The notes below the pieces were generated by a model, which was not told the origin of the DNA, ran no database searches, and saw only the letters and a program-made list of their open reading frames with translations. Positions 8,885 to 20,453 of a DNA stretch of 36,912 bases are shown here, piece after piece. Position numbers and translations under genes: made by a program. Every line of letters begins with the position of its first letter. The stretch's first letter is position 1. Location of the stretch: the NCBI RefSeq assembly GCF_000143415.4, contig NW_003314263.1, positions 4,055,607-4,092,518 on the forward strand. Reading direction: 5' to 3'. Source of the DNA: Selaginella moellendorffii. Its lineage: Eukaryota; Streptophyta; Lycopodiopsida; Selaginellales; Selaginellaceae.

Positions 8885-10618
8885 TATAAGCGACTAATTT
8901 TTCCATTCTACTTTAGTCACTTAACCACACCTTCGACCGCTTGGAGGAATCTCATTCACAACCTCCTTAAGTCCAATTCAGGACTTGGGGCTTGCTAGCC
9001 CAAGAATGGCATCCATGCCACTCATCGCTTGCACTTAGTCCAAGTGCTCCACGTGTCCGGTCCCAAGACCAACACCCAAAGGCACCACTGACATATCGGC
9101 CCGTTACACTAAGGCCATGCCCATTCACCTTTGCCGCACTAGTGGTCCAATACCACTTGCATCACAATCCCGTCTCTCCAAGACTGGGCCATCTGTCCAC
9201 GAGTGGTCAACCCAGATCCACTCTTTAGCATCCTTAGGATGCCCACAGACATGGGGGATAGCCTTCCCCAATATCCCTTTGTCAGTTCCTATCAAATCCC
9301 TTTTCTGTCCATGGCCATGTTCGCCAACACTGCCACTCGATCAAGGCCCACAGGCCCGACCACTAAGTCCCACGGTCCTCTGGGACTTCCTCACCACACG
9401 ACTGTGTCCTTGGTCACTACCCCAGAGGACTGCTCCTCTTCCTTTCCACAGTCTGGGCCTTTGGGACAACATTTCGGAACACTGTGGCCTTACGCGAACC
9501 ACCTAGGTACTCTCCCCACCTTTTGCCTTTAGGTGCTCTAGCCATGGGCTTAGAGCAAGGTCCTGTTGAGCCACGCTTGGTATCCAAGTAGGTAGTGCCA
9601 CCCACACTTGGACTGGGAGCATCGGCCAGTCGATCTCCCAGGGGAACTAGAGCCGGCTCTTGAACACTTCACCAAGCTACCCCGCTTGTCGGTCCGTATT
9701 CACTCTAGTCTTGGACTTCCCAGTGGTCAGTTCATCACCCAACACTGGGTCTGGCCTTCCTGGGCCAAATTGGCCTTTCCTGGCCAAACTGGCTCCACTG
9801 CAGTCCTCCCCCTTACTATACTTTTGGAGCTCACCAAACCCCCCAGGGTCTGGGAGACGAATGCTTTGGGCTTTCACCCTCTCAGACTCGGACTCGGGCT
9901 CGGACTCGGACTCGGACTCGGACTCGGACTCGGACTCGGGCTCGGGCTCGGTCTCGCCTTGGCCTCGGTCTCGGTCTCGGCCCCGGTCTCGGTCGCGGTC
10001 TCGGTCCCGGTCTCGGTCTCGACCTCGGACTCCATCTCGGGTCCTTCTCGGACTCCATCTCGGACTCCATCTCGGACTCCGCCTCGGTCCATCTCGAACT
10101 CCATCTCGGACTCCATCTCGGACTCCATCTCGGACTCCATCTCGGACTCCGTCTCGGTCCACCTCGAACTCCATCTCAGACTCCATCTCGGATCCATCTC
10201 GGACTCCATCTCGGACTCCACTTCGGGTCCATCTTGGACTCCGTCTCGGTCCACCTCGGACTCCACTTCGGGTCCATCTCGGACTCCATATCGGACTCCA
10301 TCTCGGACTCCACTTCAGACTCCACTTCGGACTCCACTTCGGGTCCATCTCGGACTACAACTAGGGTCCGTCTCGGACTCCATCTCGGACACTTCCATGT
10401 GTCATGTGTTGGTCCTTTTTGGGTCCCTTTTTGGAGCCTTGCTTATTGCTCGCTTCGTGCTCGCTCCTTGAGAACTTTGTTGGGAGTTCCACTCCCGACC
10501 TTCCAAGTCAGAGCTTTTAGTCCAAATGTGTTACACTCGTTTGGGCTTTTGCTTCGGCCACTACCACGTGGCACCCTTTTCGGCTCCACTTTGGGGCCTA
10601 GGGATTTTGTGTCTCACA
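8885..10618 (-). repeat. 3' LTR of element A
   Basis: 1,734 bp, read on the minus strand from TGTGAGACACAAAATCCC to GACTAA-complement ending TTATA (the outer base pair of the usual TTACA is mutated). It contains the GGACTCCATCTC tandem array (about 9890-10400) and the shared LTR core module (9805-9879). Confidence 0.88.
9890..10400. repeat. Tandem GAGTCCGAGATG / GACTCG array in LTR
   Basis: On the minus strand, degenerate 12-nt units GAGTCCGAGATG and the related GACCCGAGATG give way to 6-nt GACCGA/GACTCG units. Long open frames through it (Ser-Asp, Arg-Pro, Leu-Gly repeats) follow from the 6/12-nt periodicity and are not genes. Equivalent arrays: 13850-14330, 17425-17915, 34215-34690. Confidence 0.9.
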
Positions 10619-10632
10619 ACTCCACCACCCAT
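10619..10632 (-). other. Polypurine tract of element A
   Basis: Minus-strand TGGGTGGTGGAGT directly before the LTR TGTGAGAC. It primes plus-strand DNA synthesis. The same tract with its upstream context precedes the 3' LTR of element C at 18835-18848. Confidence 0.75.
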
Positions 10633-13618
10633 AAACGAAGTTCGATGTCCTCATCGAATGGTAAACCATTTTATAAAGTAACACCCGCATGTGTTACCAT
10701 TTCCATCCTTGGCACCTAGCCAATATTTGTCAATGGTTTGACATTAAAGGCTCACCATGCCTTCTCCATATTCGTTAATGGTTTGACACCAAAGGCTCAC
10801 CATGCTTTGCCCATCCTCTAAGGAGGATAGTCTCTCTAACTTAGAGACTCACTTGACCACCTGGGGTGGGTTGCTCCTTTTTATTGGTTCAGTTCTTGCT
10901 AAACCCGTTAGAGACACCCTCTCTAACTCAATTCCACTACTCATTCTTGAGTAGTCACAGATTCCATTGATCTACCTTTGCACTTTGGAACGTTTACCTT
11001 TGACTTCTTGAAGTCAATTTCCTAGGTGTCTCCGACACTTTGCCTTGCACATTTTGTGCAACTCCACTTCCCCTCCTAGGAAGTTCTCTACTCGAGGGCA
11101 CCCTCATCCTCTTTTCTATTTTTGTGCCACTATTGGCATTACGTTCCATTTATCATTATTTGTGCTAGGGCTGTCCACGGCCCTATCTTTTGGCTCCTTA
11201 GTTGCTCCCTCACTTGGAGCCTTTCCCTTGCCAAATTGGAGCACTTGGGAATCCATCTTTGGAAGTCCACTTCTTTTTCCGCAATCCGTTAGCATCAAAC
11301 ACATTAGTGTTCCTTGGTTAATTTTGCCACTTGGATTCTTTCCAATGGATTCCATGGCCCTATCTTGGGCACTCGTCTTTTGCTCCTATCTTTGGATTGT
11401 TGCACCAAGTAACATAGGATCCTTACCTCCCTCTTAGAGGTATTCTTTTGGTTCCATAGCAAAGGATTTGCTTTGCCTAGACTAGGGTGTTCACCCCTAG
11501 TAAGTCTCTTCAACTATTTTAGGCTCTCTTCCTAGCCCAACCTTGTGACCCACCTATGGGCCTGTCTCTGGAGACTATTTTCTTGAACTCATAATACCAT
11601 TGTATTGTAATAGTTCATTTCCCTTAGGTGTTCTTCCCACTTAGTCACCTTGACCAAGCCACACCTTTATCAATAGTTCAAATCAACACTTTGAACTATG
11701 AATCATATTCCTTAACCCAAACAAAGACCTTGTCCTTGTTTAGCCATAAGATCACCTAGTGATCTCATCTTGACCCCTTAATAGGTCTACCAATAGGAAT
11801 TAAGTCTTCCAGACCTTACTAAGTTGTTGAATATGACCCCGGGGGCATCCCCCACACTTGGCGGTGCACCCAAGCTAGCCCTTCCAGCCAAGGATCCATA
11901 GCAACTGAGACTGGGTATCCCCATCTCATTCACCACGTCCTTGGTGCCTTTTGCACCAAAGTGTTCAAGTTAGATATGCCGAGCTTTCACTCTGAGCAAT
12001 CTAACGGTGCATCACGACTCCGGGGCATCCCCCACTTGGCAGTGTGCCCAAGCCAATCTCCTCATTGAGAGTCCATGACCACCGAAATATGAGTGTCCTC
12101 ATATTCCAAACCATCACCACGCCTTAGCGATTTGGGACTCGAACCCAAGCACTAGAGGGTCGGGACTCGAACCCAACCTCCGTATATACATCTACGGACG
12201 GCATCACCTAGGATGCCTGGCGTGACTCCCCACGCCGGTGCACCAACTTATACTCAAAGCGCGCTATAGATCACAGCTTAGGAACCTAGTTCCTCCACAC
12301 TGCCAAGTCTTCTCACTTGACAAGTCTGTGATCATACATGGACTCTTCCATGCTTGGCCCCATGGCCCACCCCTTTTGAAGTTATCACCTTCAACTAAAG
12401 TATTTGTTCCCCTGACTTGCCAATCTCACTTGGCAAGTCTTCCGACCTCTGTAGCATGGTTCTTGCACAAGCGTGAAAGCCCTTGATCGACTTTCGTTCA
12501 AAGCCCTCTCTTTGAACACTCGGGAACTACTTCCCTAACCTTGATAGCCTTGCCTCATGGCAAGCTTCAAGACCACGCTTCTGCTGCACCACTCTGATTT
12601 CGCACATTCCTTGAACCATTTACGCTTGGCCTTTCTAGGTACTAAGCTACCTAGAATCATCTTTGAGAACCTTGAAGGAACTCTATCCCTTAGCTTGCTA
12701 AGGCCTCCCTTTTTGCAAGCTTTCCAATTACCATATAGTCTAACATAGACAATTCCATATTTTAGACTCTCCATGGCATCACGGTTGCTAGTGAAAACAC
12801 CCTCGAGCCCCCACTTGATCCTCCACTCCCAGCTGGCATAACCAACCTTGGTTATGCCCTTCGATTCCTATGGTTCAGTTCTACCCCCTTACTTCTTGCT
12901 TTTTGCTTCACACCTTTCCTTCGGTCATTCTCTTCCAGACCAAGAGGATAGCTTTGCACTTTCTATCATACCTTAGCAAGTATTCTTAGGGATGAACCTA
13001 CCCGATAGCCTAGGGAGTGGTTCCTCAATCCAGGTATGCTCATCCTATAATCCCACACACCGAGATTACGTTGTTGCTTATGGGCCTTTACATGCCCATT
13101 GCTAGCCTTGCCAAAATTCCATTTTTGGATTTGTCCAATTCGAGTAGACAGTCTTCTTCTGTCTCCGCCATCTTGGACATTTGGATAGCACCTTCTATCC
13201 ATCATTTGCTAAAGGCTTAGTCCCTTGGGCCTCATCTATTGCCCTTGCGACATCAAACACCACCTCCTGGTGTTCTAGAGTGTTCGGGTGTCCCAATGAC
13301 GGCTTCCTTGACAATGAGTATTTCCTTTTATGACATTGACTTACTATATCGCAACATAAACAACTTATCCCCCGTAAGGGTATATCCAACTTCCCTATGC
13401 CATTAAGAAGGCTTGGGTAGCTACCTTCTACCTGTTTAACCAATTATTTTGCACCTCTTGCTTAATTGCCTCATAGTTGTCAAGTCCTACAACTCATTGC
13501 TGGTGCTTCCACACCTCCATCATTATCTGGGTCACCACACTCCAACTGCATGCTCTGCAGCTTAGGCTATGCCATTCCCATTTCCATTGGGATTCCTTTG
13601 GCAAGGGGTTCTCATGAA
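10633..13618. other. Element A interior, right-hand (3') part, non-coding
   Basis: No supported gene in 3 kb; stops are frequent in all frames and no retroviral motif is seen. The strip 12030-12270 (minus strand) resembles the 3' UTR of element C (18560-18790), including two tRNA B-box-like motifs (minus strand GGTTCGAGTCCC at 12134-12145 and 12162-12173). The last 100 bases before the PPT also match C. Confidence 0.7.
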
Positions 13619-15322
13619 TGTGAGACACAAAATCCCTAGGCCCCAAAGTGGAGCCGGAAGGGTGCCACATGGTAGTGGCCGAAGCGAGAGCCAAACGAGC
13701 GTAACACGTTTGGACCAAAAGCTCCGACTTGAAAAGTCAAGAGCGGGAGTGGAACTCCCAACGAAGTGCTCGAGGAACGAGCACAAAGCGAGCAAAAGGT
13801 GAGGCTCCAAAAAGGGACCCAAAAGGACCAACACATGACACGTGGGAGTGTCCGAGATGGACTCTAGTTGGAGTCCGAAATGGAGTCCGAGATGGACCCG
13901 AGATGGAGTCCGAGTTGGAGTCCGAAGTGGAGTCCGAGATGGACCCGAGATGGAGTCCGAGATGGAGTCTGAGATGGAGTCCGAGGTGGACCCGAGATGG
14001 ACCCGAGTTGGAGTCCGAAGTGGAGTCCGAGATGGACCTGAGATGGAGTCCGAGATGGAGTCCGAGATGGAGTCCGAGGTGGACCCGAGATGGACCCGAG
14101 TTGGAGTCCGAAGTGGAGTCCGAGATGGACCCGAGATGGAGTCCGAGATGGAGTCCGAGATGGAGTCCGAGATGGAGTCCGAAGTCGAGACCGAGACCGG
14201 GACCGAGACCGGGACCGAGACCGAGACTAAGACCGAGATTGGGACCGAGACCGAGACCGAGGCCGAGGCCGAGACCGAGCCCGAGCCCGAGTCCAAGTCC
14301 GAGTTCGAGTCCGAGTCCGGAGCCTGAGAGGGTGAAAGCCCAAAGCGTTCGTCTCCCAGTCCCTGGGGGGTTTGGTGAGCTCCAAAAGTATAGTAGGGGG
14401 AGGACTGCAATGGAGCCAGTTTGGCCAGGAAAGGCCAGTTTGGCCCAGGAAGGCCGGACCCAGTGTTGGGTGATGAGATGCCCACTGGGAAGTCCAAGAC
14501 TAGAGTGAACACGGACCGACAAGCGGGGTAGCTTGGTGAAGTGTTCAAGAGCCGGCTCTAGTTCCCCCGGGAGATTGACTGGCCGATGCTCCCAGTCCAA
14601 GTGTGGGTGGCACTACCTACTTGGATACCTGGTGTGGCTCAATGGAACCCGCTCTAAGCCCATGGCTAGAGCACCCAAGGGCAGAAGGCGAGGAGAGTAC
14701 CCAGGTGGGTCGCGTAAGGCCACTGTGTTCCGAAATGTTGTCCCAAAGGCCCAGACTGTGGAAAGGAAGAGGAGCAGTCCTCTGGGGTAGTGACCAAGGA
14801 CTCAGTCATGTGGTGAGGAAGTCCCAGAGGACCGTAGGACTTAGTGGTCGGGCCTGTGGGTCTTGATCCAGTGGCAGTGTTGGCAAACACGGCCAGGGGC
14901 AGAAAGTGACTTAGTGGGGACTGACAGAGGGATATTGGGGAAGGCTATTCCCCTTGTCGGTGGGCATCCTAAGGATGCTAAGGAGTGGATCTGAGATGAC
15001 CACTCACGGATGGTTTGCCTAGTCTTGGAGGGCCAAGACGGAGATGCAAGTGGTGTTGGACCACCAGTGTGACCAAGGTAAATGGGCATGGCCTTAGCGT
15101 AACGGGCCGGTACGTCGGTGATACCTTGGGGTGTCGATCATGGGATCGGACACGTGGAGCACTTGGACCAAGTGCTATGGTTGAGTGGCATGGATGCCAT
15201 TCTCGGGGCTAGCAAGCCCCAAGTCCTGAGTTGGACTTATGGAGGTTGTCAATGAGACTCCTCCAAGTGGTCAGACGTGTGGTTAAGTGACTAAAGTAAA
15301 ATGGAAAATTTAGTCGCTTACA
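13619..15322 (+). mobile_element. Solo LTR of element A family nested in element A
   Basis: 1,704 bp, TGTGAGACACAAAATCCC to TTTAGTCGCTTACA, flanked by perfect 5-bp duplications ATGAA (13614-13618 and 15323-15327). It lies opposite to the host element. A solo LTR forms when the two LTRs of an inserted element recombine. It carries the tandem array (13850-14330) and the core module (14331-14404). The open frames on both strands are repeat artefacts. Confidence 0.92.
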
Positions 15323-16410
15323 ATGAACCCATCAACATAGCCTCAAGGTATCACACCTTGGCACATTTGGTGTCTCTACACCATCGGCTCCACAAGCCTA
15401 CCTCTATGACACTTCTTCTTTGTGTCTAAGTCTTTGCCAAGACCAATACCACTCTTTCTCGTGCCAACCATCTGTTAGCACTGCACCATAGAAGTCACAC
15501 ACAACTTTGTTTCAAAGTTGTTTTCTTTTGGGAACACCCTTCCCACGACTTTAGCATGGCACATTTTGCCATCGATGAGATACCCTCTGTTCTCATCTTT
15601 GGATCCTATGATCCCCCCCATCCTTCGTGGGGTACCACACACTTCAGTCCAAATGCTTCCATCAGTCCTTTAGGACCATTCCTTGACTCTACTTGAGTCA
15701 TCTAGCAGTTTTGGACTTGATTAATCCACAGACCTATAAGGTCCTGCTTGTCGGGCACTAGCTCACTAGAATACACTTCTTGCATTCATGTCCTCACTCA
15801 CAAGGACTATTTTCACAAGTGTTACTCTGACACTTGATTTTGTTCTCTGGGGCAACCTTTGCCCCTTAGGACTACTTGTCCATGTGATGAGAATACCAAT
15901 TCATCTCTAAGTACACCCCCTAACTCCTTGGGTTGTTCCAGCATTTATTAAAGGTAGCCCTGGCTACCATTTCAAGGACTAGAGTCCTCTTCCGTATTTG
16001 ACCTCCCACGGTCATTACTTCTGGTCTCACATTCATGAGCACCAACCTCAACTATATGAAGATAATCTTGTGACTCCTTTATTGCTTTGGAGTCTTTATC
16101 TTTCCCGTGATCCCAACTATAGTTGTTTACCACAACTACCTTAGCCAGTTTGCTAAGTCAAACGCTCATCTAGATCACATCCTCAACTCTCTGAGGAAAA
16201 CCATATACTATTCCCAAGATCCCAAAGTCGTTCCCTTACTGGCCCCTTTTCTATCCACCACCTCGTGCCCAAGTTCATGCATGAACTTGAGTGGAGAGCC
16301 ATGTCCTCTCAACGTGCTACTCCTCAAGGATAGGCCCACTCCTAGGACCTTCCGATGCCAATATCAATGGTGATATACTTGAGCACCAATAAAAGTCAGA
16401 CTAAGGAACA
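15323..16410. other. Element A interior, left-hand (5') part, non-coding
   Basis: Between the nested solo LTR and the primer-binding site. I see no gag-like frame or zinc knuckle on either strand. Confidence 0.65.
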
Positions 16411-16422
16411 GCTCCGATACCA
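16411..16422 (-). other. Primer-binding site of element A (initiator Met tRNA)
   Basis: Minus-strand TGGTATCGGAGC, three bases inside the LTR end. It matches the plant consensus TGGTATCAGAGC, complementary to the 3' end of tRNA-iMet, with one mismatch. Confidence 0.85.
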
Positions 16423-16425
16423 AGT

Positions 16426-18150
16426 TGTAGGCGACTAATTTTTCCATTCTACTTTAGTCACTTAACCACACCTTCGACCGCTTGGAGGAGTCTCATTCAC
16501 AACCTCCTTAAGTCCAATTCAGGACTTGGGGCTTGCTAGCCCAAGAATGGCATCCATGCCACTCATCGCTTGCACTTAGTCCAAGTGCTCCATGTGTCCG
16601 GTCCCAAGACCGACACCCAAAGGCACCACTGACATATCGGCCCGTTACGCTAAGGCCATGCCCATTCACCTTTGCCGCACTAGTGGTCCAATACCACTTG
16701 CATCACAATCCCATCTCTCCAAGACTGGGCCATCTGTCCACGAGTGGTCAACCCAGATCCACTCTTTAGCATCCTTAGGATGCCCACAGACATGGGGGAT
16801 AGCCTTCCCCAATATCCCTTTGTTAGTTCCTATCAAGTCCCTTTTCTGTCCATGGCCATGTTCGCCAACACTGCCACTCGATCAAGGCCCACAGGCCTGA
16901 CCACTAAGTCCCACAGTCCTCTGGGACTTCCTCACCACACGACTGTGTCCTTGGCTACTACCCCAGAGGACTTCTCCTCTTCCTTTCCACAGTCTGGGCC
17001 TTTGGGACAACATTTCGGAACACCGTGGCCTTAAGCGAACCACCTGAGTACTCTCCCCACCTTTCGCCTTTAGGTGCTCTAGCCATGGGCTTAGAGCGAG
17101 GTCCCGTTGAGCCACGCCTAGCATCCAAGTAGGTAGTGCCACCCACACTTGGACTGGGAGCATTGGCCAGTCAATCTTCTGGGGGAACTAGAGCCGGCTC
17201 TTGAACACTTCACCAAGCTACCCCGCTTGTCGGTCCGTATTCACTCTAGTCTTGGACTTCCCAGTGGTCAGTTCATCACCCAACACTGGGTCTGGCTTTC
17301 TTGGGCCAAACTGGCCTTTCCTGGCCAAACTGGCTCCACTGCAATCCTCCCCCTTACTATACTTTTGGAGCTCACCAAACCCCCCAGGGTCTGGGAGACG
17401 AACGCTTTGGGCTTTCACCCTCTCAGACTCGGACTCGGGCTCGGACTCGGACTCGGACTCGGACTCGGACTCGGACTCGGACTCGGACTAGGTCTCGCCT
17501 TGGCCTCGGTCTTGGTCTCGGCCCCGGTCTCAGTCGCAGTCTCGGTCCCGGTCTCAGTCTCGACCTCGGACTCCATCTCGGGTCCTTCTCGGACTCCATC
17601 TCGGACTCCGTCTCGGTCCATCTCGGACTCCATCTCGGGTCCATATCGGACTCCGTCTCGGTCCACCTCGGACTCCATCTCGGACTCCATCTCAGGTCCA
17701 TCTCGGACTCCGTCTCGGTCCACCTCGGACTCCATCTCGGACTCCACCTCGGGTCCATCTCGGACTCCGTCTCGGTCCACCTCGGACTCCACTTTGGGTC
17801 CATCTTGGACTCCATATCGGACTCCATCTCGGACTCCACTTCGGACTCCACTTCGGACTTCACTTCGGGTCCATCTCGGACTCCAACTAGGGTCCGTCTC
17901 GGACTCCATCTCGGACACTTCCACATGTCATGTGTTGGTCCTTTTTGGGTCCCTTTTTGGAGCCTTGCTTATTGCTCGCTTCATGCTCGCTCCTTGAGCA
18001 CTTTGTTGGGAGTTCCACTCCCGCTCTCGACCTTCCAAGTCAGAGCTTTTAGTCCAAACGTGTTACACTCGTTTGGGCTTTTGCTTCGGCCACTACCACA
18101 TGGCAACCTTTCCGGCTCCACTTTGGGGCCTAGGGATTTTGTGTCTCACA
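16426..18150 (-). repeat. 5' LTR of element A
   Basis: 1,725 bp on the minus strand from TGTGAGACACAAAATCCC (18150) to CGCCTACA (16426). It matches 8885-10618 along its length, with small differences in the tandem array. Core module at 17346-17420. Confidence 0.88.
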
Positions 18151-18516
18151 CTAGTATTCCACGTGAACTTACTCAAGCCGTACTTTGAGGATCTGCTTTG
18201 CAAGCACCAAGTAAAACCTTTACTTGTGGTTATCCAAGGGGAAAAGGAATACGAAGTCGAGGCCATCCTCAATGCAAGCAAGAGCAAGCAACAAGGATGC
18301 AAGGTGAGAGAGTTCCATGTGAAGTGGAAAGGATTTCCACACTGCAAAGCAATATGGGAACCGGAGGAGAACCTAGCCAATGCACGAGATTTAGTGGAGG
18401 AATTTTGCAAGGCAGAACTCTATGTACTTAAGCAAAATTCAATTAAAGTATCAAATTGTGAAGTTAAGCAATGGCATATATTGGGACCTGAAAGCACACC
18501 GAAGGTAAGCTAATTA
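18151..18516 (+). pseudogene. Element C integrase tail with chromodomain
   Basis: In frame across the element A insertion, the sequence continues as VFHVNLLKPYFED, the standard end of chromovirus integrase, then GEKEYEVEAIL, REFHVKWKGF, AIWEPEENL and ARDLVEEF: a full chromodomain (about 18240-18400) with the aromatic Y/W/W positions visible. Chromodomains at this position direct integration to heterochromatin marked by methylated H3K9. This segment is intact up to the stop at 18511-18513, although the rest of the integrase is deleted. Confidence 0.9.
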
Positions 18517-18848
18517 GCATGGGTTAGATAAGTCGACTAGGTGTAGGGAACTATGCCCGACTCCCTGCGGGGATGTCAAATCCGTAAACGTATTCTACAA
18601 AGGTTGGGTTCGAGCCCCAACCCCCTAGTAAAGCAAGGCTGGGTTCAAGTCCCGACCCCATACTAGGGCGTGGTGAGGTGAGGGGTATAAGAACACCTAT
18701 ATTCCGTTGTCATGGGCTCTTGGTTGGGGAAGCTAACTTAAGCACACCATTAAGTGGGGGGATGCCCTTGGAGACATGGGCAACAAGTCATAGGATTAAA
18801 AAGAGATGTTTGATGTGGGCATCGAACTTCTTCTATGGGTGGTGGAGT
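18517..18848 (+). other. Element C 3' untranslated region and polypurine tract
   Basis: Non-coding, with two B-box-like motifs (GGTTCGAGCCCC at 18607-18618, GGTTCAAGTCCC at 18642-18653). It ends in the purine tract ATGGGTGGTGGAGT (18835-18848) just before TGTAAG. The layout and sequence match the minus-strand interior of element A before its 3' LTR. Confidence 0.75.
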
Positions 18849-20043
18849 TGTAAGGAACCAACTCCCCGAGGTGTCGTAGGCTAAAGGATCCCTGAAAGCA
18901 TGACCAAAATGATAAAGAGTTCATCGGATGGGATCGAGTCTAAGATCGAGTCCAAGACCAACTCTGAGACCGAGTTCGAGATAGAGTCTGGGATCGAGTC
19001 CGAGGTCGACTTTGAGGCCGAGTTCGAGACCGAGTTCGAGACTGAGTGTGAGACAGAGTCCGAGATCTGAGATCGGGTCTAAGACCAAGTCCGAGGTCGA
19101 GTCCGAAGTCAAGTCTGAGATCGGGTCTGAGGTCGAGTTTGAGACCAAGTCCGAAGTCGGGTCCAAGATCATGTCCGAGATCGAGTCCGAGACCGAATCC
19201 AAGTACTAATACAGGTCAAGGGGTGAAAGCCCAAAGCATGTGTCTCCCAAGGGGGGGAGGGGGGGCCTGCAGGGGGTTCCAAAAGTATAGTAGGGATAGT
19301 GAAGTGTAGGAACTAGTCTTGAAGAAACTCTCTAGTGGTACTTCCAAATTGACTTGAGGTTGAGATTGAGACCAAGGGGCCTTGGGTGTGAGTGAGCATG
19401 GACTTGAGGGGTGTTGGAGGGGCCACCCAAGGAAGTGCTCAAGAGCAGCTCCCACTCTCGGAAGGGAAACCAATTGTAATGCTCCCAACTCATGTGGAGT
19501 GGTGCCCCACTTGAGTACCTTGTGGCTCATTGGTCCCCACCCTTCCTAGGGGCTTGAGCCTTCCCTTCGAGATGGAAGTGGAGGGGTAAAGGTACCCATA
19601 CCGGGCCGCTAGGCCACAGTGTTTCGCCCTAGCGTCCCGAAGCAAGTGTTGCACCGAAGGCTTGGGATTTAGAGGGTCCCATAATCAAGTCTTGTTGTAC
19701 CAAGGGATGTTAGGAACCTTGAGGCTTGGTGTGCTTTAGGCCTTGGATATGTCGGGCCCCGGATATGTCGGGCACCTGACATATCTGACCCCAGATATAT
19801 CGGGCCTCAGATATGTCCGGCCCCGGATATGTTGAGCACCCAATATGTCAGGCCCTAAACATGTCTGGCCTTGGATATGTTGGCTGCTTGTGCCTATGGG
19901 GATTGTAGCCGAACCTTTAAGTCCAGTCTAACCCGGGGACAGGGATTGGGAGAGATTTGGGAATCCATGTATGGATGGATAACGCTTTGTTGCTCGTGCA
20001 ATGAGTAGCTGAAACCAAATAGGACTAAGTAAGAGTTGGTACA
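18849..20043 (+). repeat. 3' LTR of element C (right end uncertain)
   Basis: Starts TGTAAGGAACC after the polypurine tract. It is a diverged relative of the A LTR: a GAGTCCGAG-type array (18930-19205), the shared core module (19222-19300), then stretches alignable with the A LTR (AAGTGCTCAAGAGC, AATGCTCCCA, GGCCACAGTGTTTCG). At 19744-19880 it gains degenerate 17-19-nt units of GGATATGTCGGGCCCC. I place the end at GGTACA (20043) by position only; no flanking duplication can be tested because the 5' LTR is missing. Confidence 0.65.
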
Positions 20044-20129
20044 ATAGGCGAGAACCTTGGTGAGGGAACTTAGCTAAAAGTTAAGGTAATGTTGGTCGGA
20101 TAGATGAGATAAACTAGCAAATTGAAAAG

Positions 20130-20453
20130 GAAATATTTGTGGCTTATACGTTATTAAACATGTAAAATTAAAGTTACTATAATCACAAATAAGATATCCA
20201 AATACTTGTTGCAAGTAAGCTAGATAACAAGAACTAACTTTGGCAAATTATAGCATAGCGAGTTCACCATAAGCACACGACTATAATGATTTTGTTGGAA
20301 ATTGTTAAAAGTTGTTGTAATGTTATTGTATCCTTCCTCTTCTGCCCCTACTTTAACAAGAAACTTTTTATCACATTTGTGATTTGCTTTTGGACCACAA
20401 AATCCAACAAACATATTTGTTTTTGCATCCAAATGTACTACTGTCTTGATGTG
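20130..20453 (-). pseudogene. Gene P, downstream fragment (element B inserted on its 5' side)
   Basis: Minus strand, reading away from the element B insertion: about 70 residues with KTNMFVGFCG, KFLVKVGAEEEGYNNI and NSLCYNLPKLVLVI, then LTCNK after a stop. It continues in frame from the fragment at 31127, where ADETHI is interrupted. It resembles an uncharacterised family in which, as I recall, an ADET...VGFCG segment is followed by an LP-L-L-HPTCN segment; I cannot name a function. In-frame stops and AT-rich drift mark it as dead. Confidence 0.55.

Larger units (their letters stand above)
8885..18150 (-). mobile_element. Element A: gene-less LTR retrotransposon, minus orientation
   Basis: Complete element of 9,266 bp flanked by the 5-bp duplication CTAGT (8880-8884 and 18151-18155). 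Its 5' LTR is 16426-18150 and its 3' LTR 8885-10618, read on the minus strand. Next to the 5' LTR is a primer-binding site matching initiator Met tRNA; next to the 3' LTR is a purine tract. The 5.8-kb interior contains a nested 1.7-kb solo LTR, leaving about 4.1 kb with no gag or pol trace. This fits the LARD class of non-autonomous elements. The 3' interior matches the 3' UTR of chromovirus C, so C-type proteins are the likely helpers (inference). Confidence 0.88.

Noticed and set aside
9608-10471. Long open frames encoding Ser-Asp, Leu-Gly, Arg-Pro or Glu-Met repeats over the LTR arrays (also 13562-14600, 17149-18188, 34102-34970)
   Set aside because: They occur on both strands and in several frames at once because the repeat period is a multiple of three. 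Their ends do not coincide with conserved protein, and they lie inside LTRs with proven target duplications.
8885-10618. A1 LTR as another solo LTR
   Set aside because: It has no own duplication; CTAGT pairs its outer edge with the outer edge of the LTR ending at 18150, and primer site and purine tract sit at the inner edges, so both belong to one element.
12134-12173. Possible tRNA genes (GGTTCGAGTCCC)
   Set aside because: Only the B-box-like half is present, twice within 40 bp; there is no A-box, acceptor stem or anticodon arm at the right distance.
9691-18900. CRISPR-like regular repeats
   Set aside because: The arrays are head-to-tail with no unique spacers, and the genome is eukaryotic.
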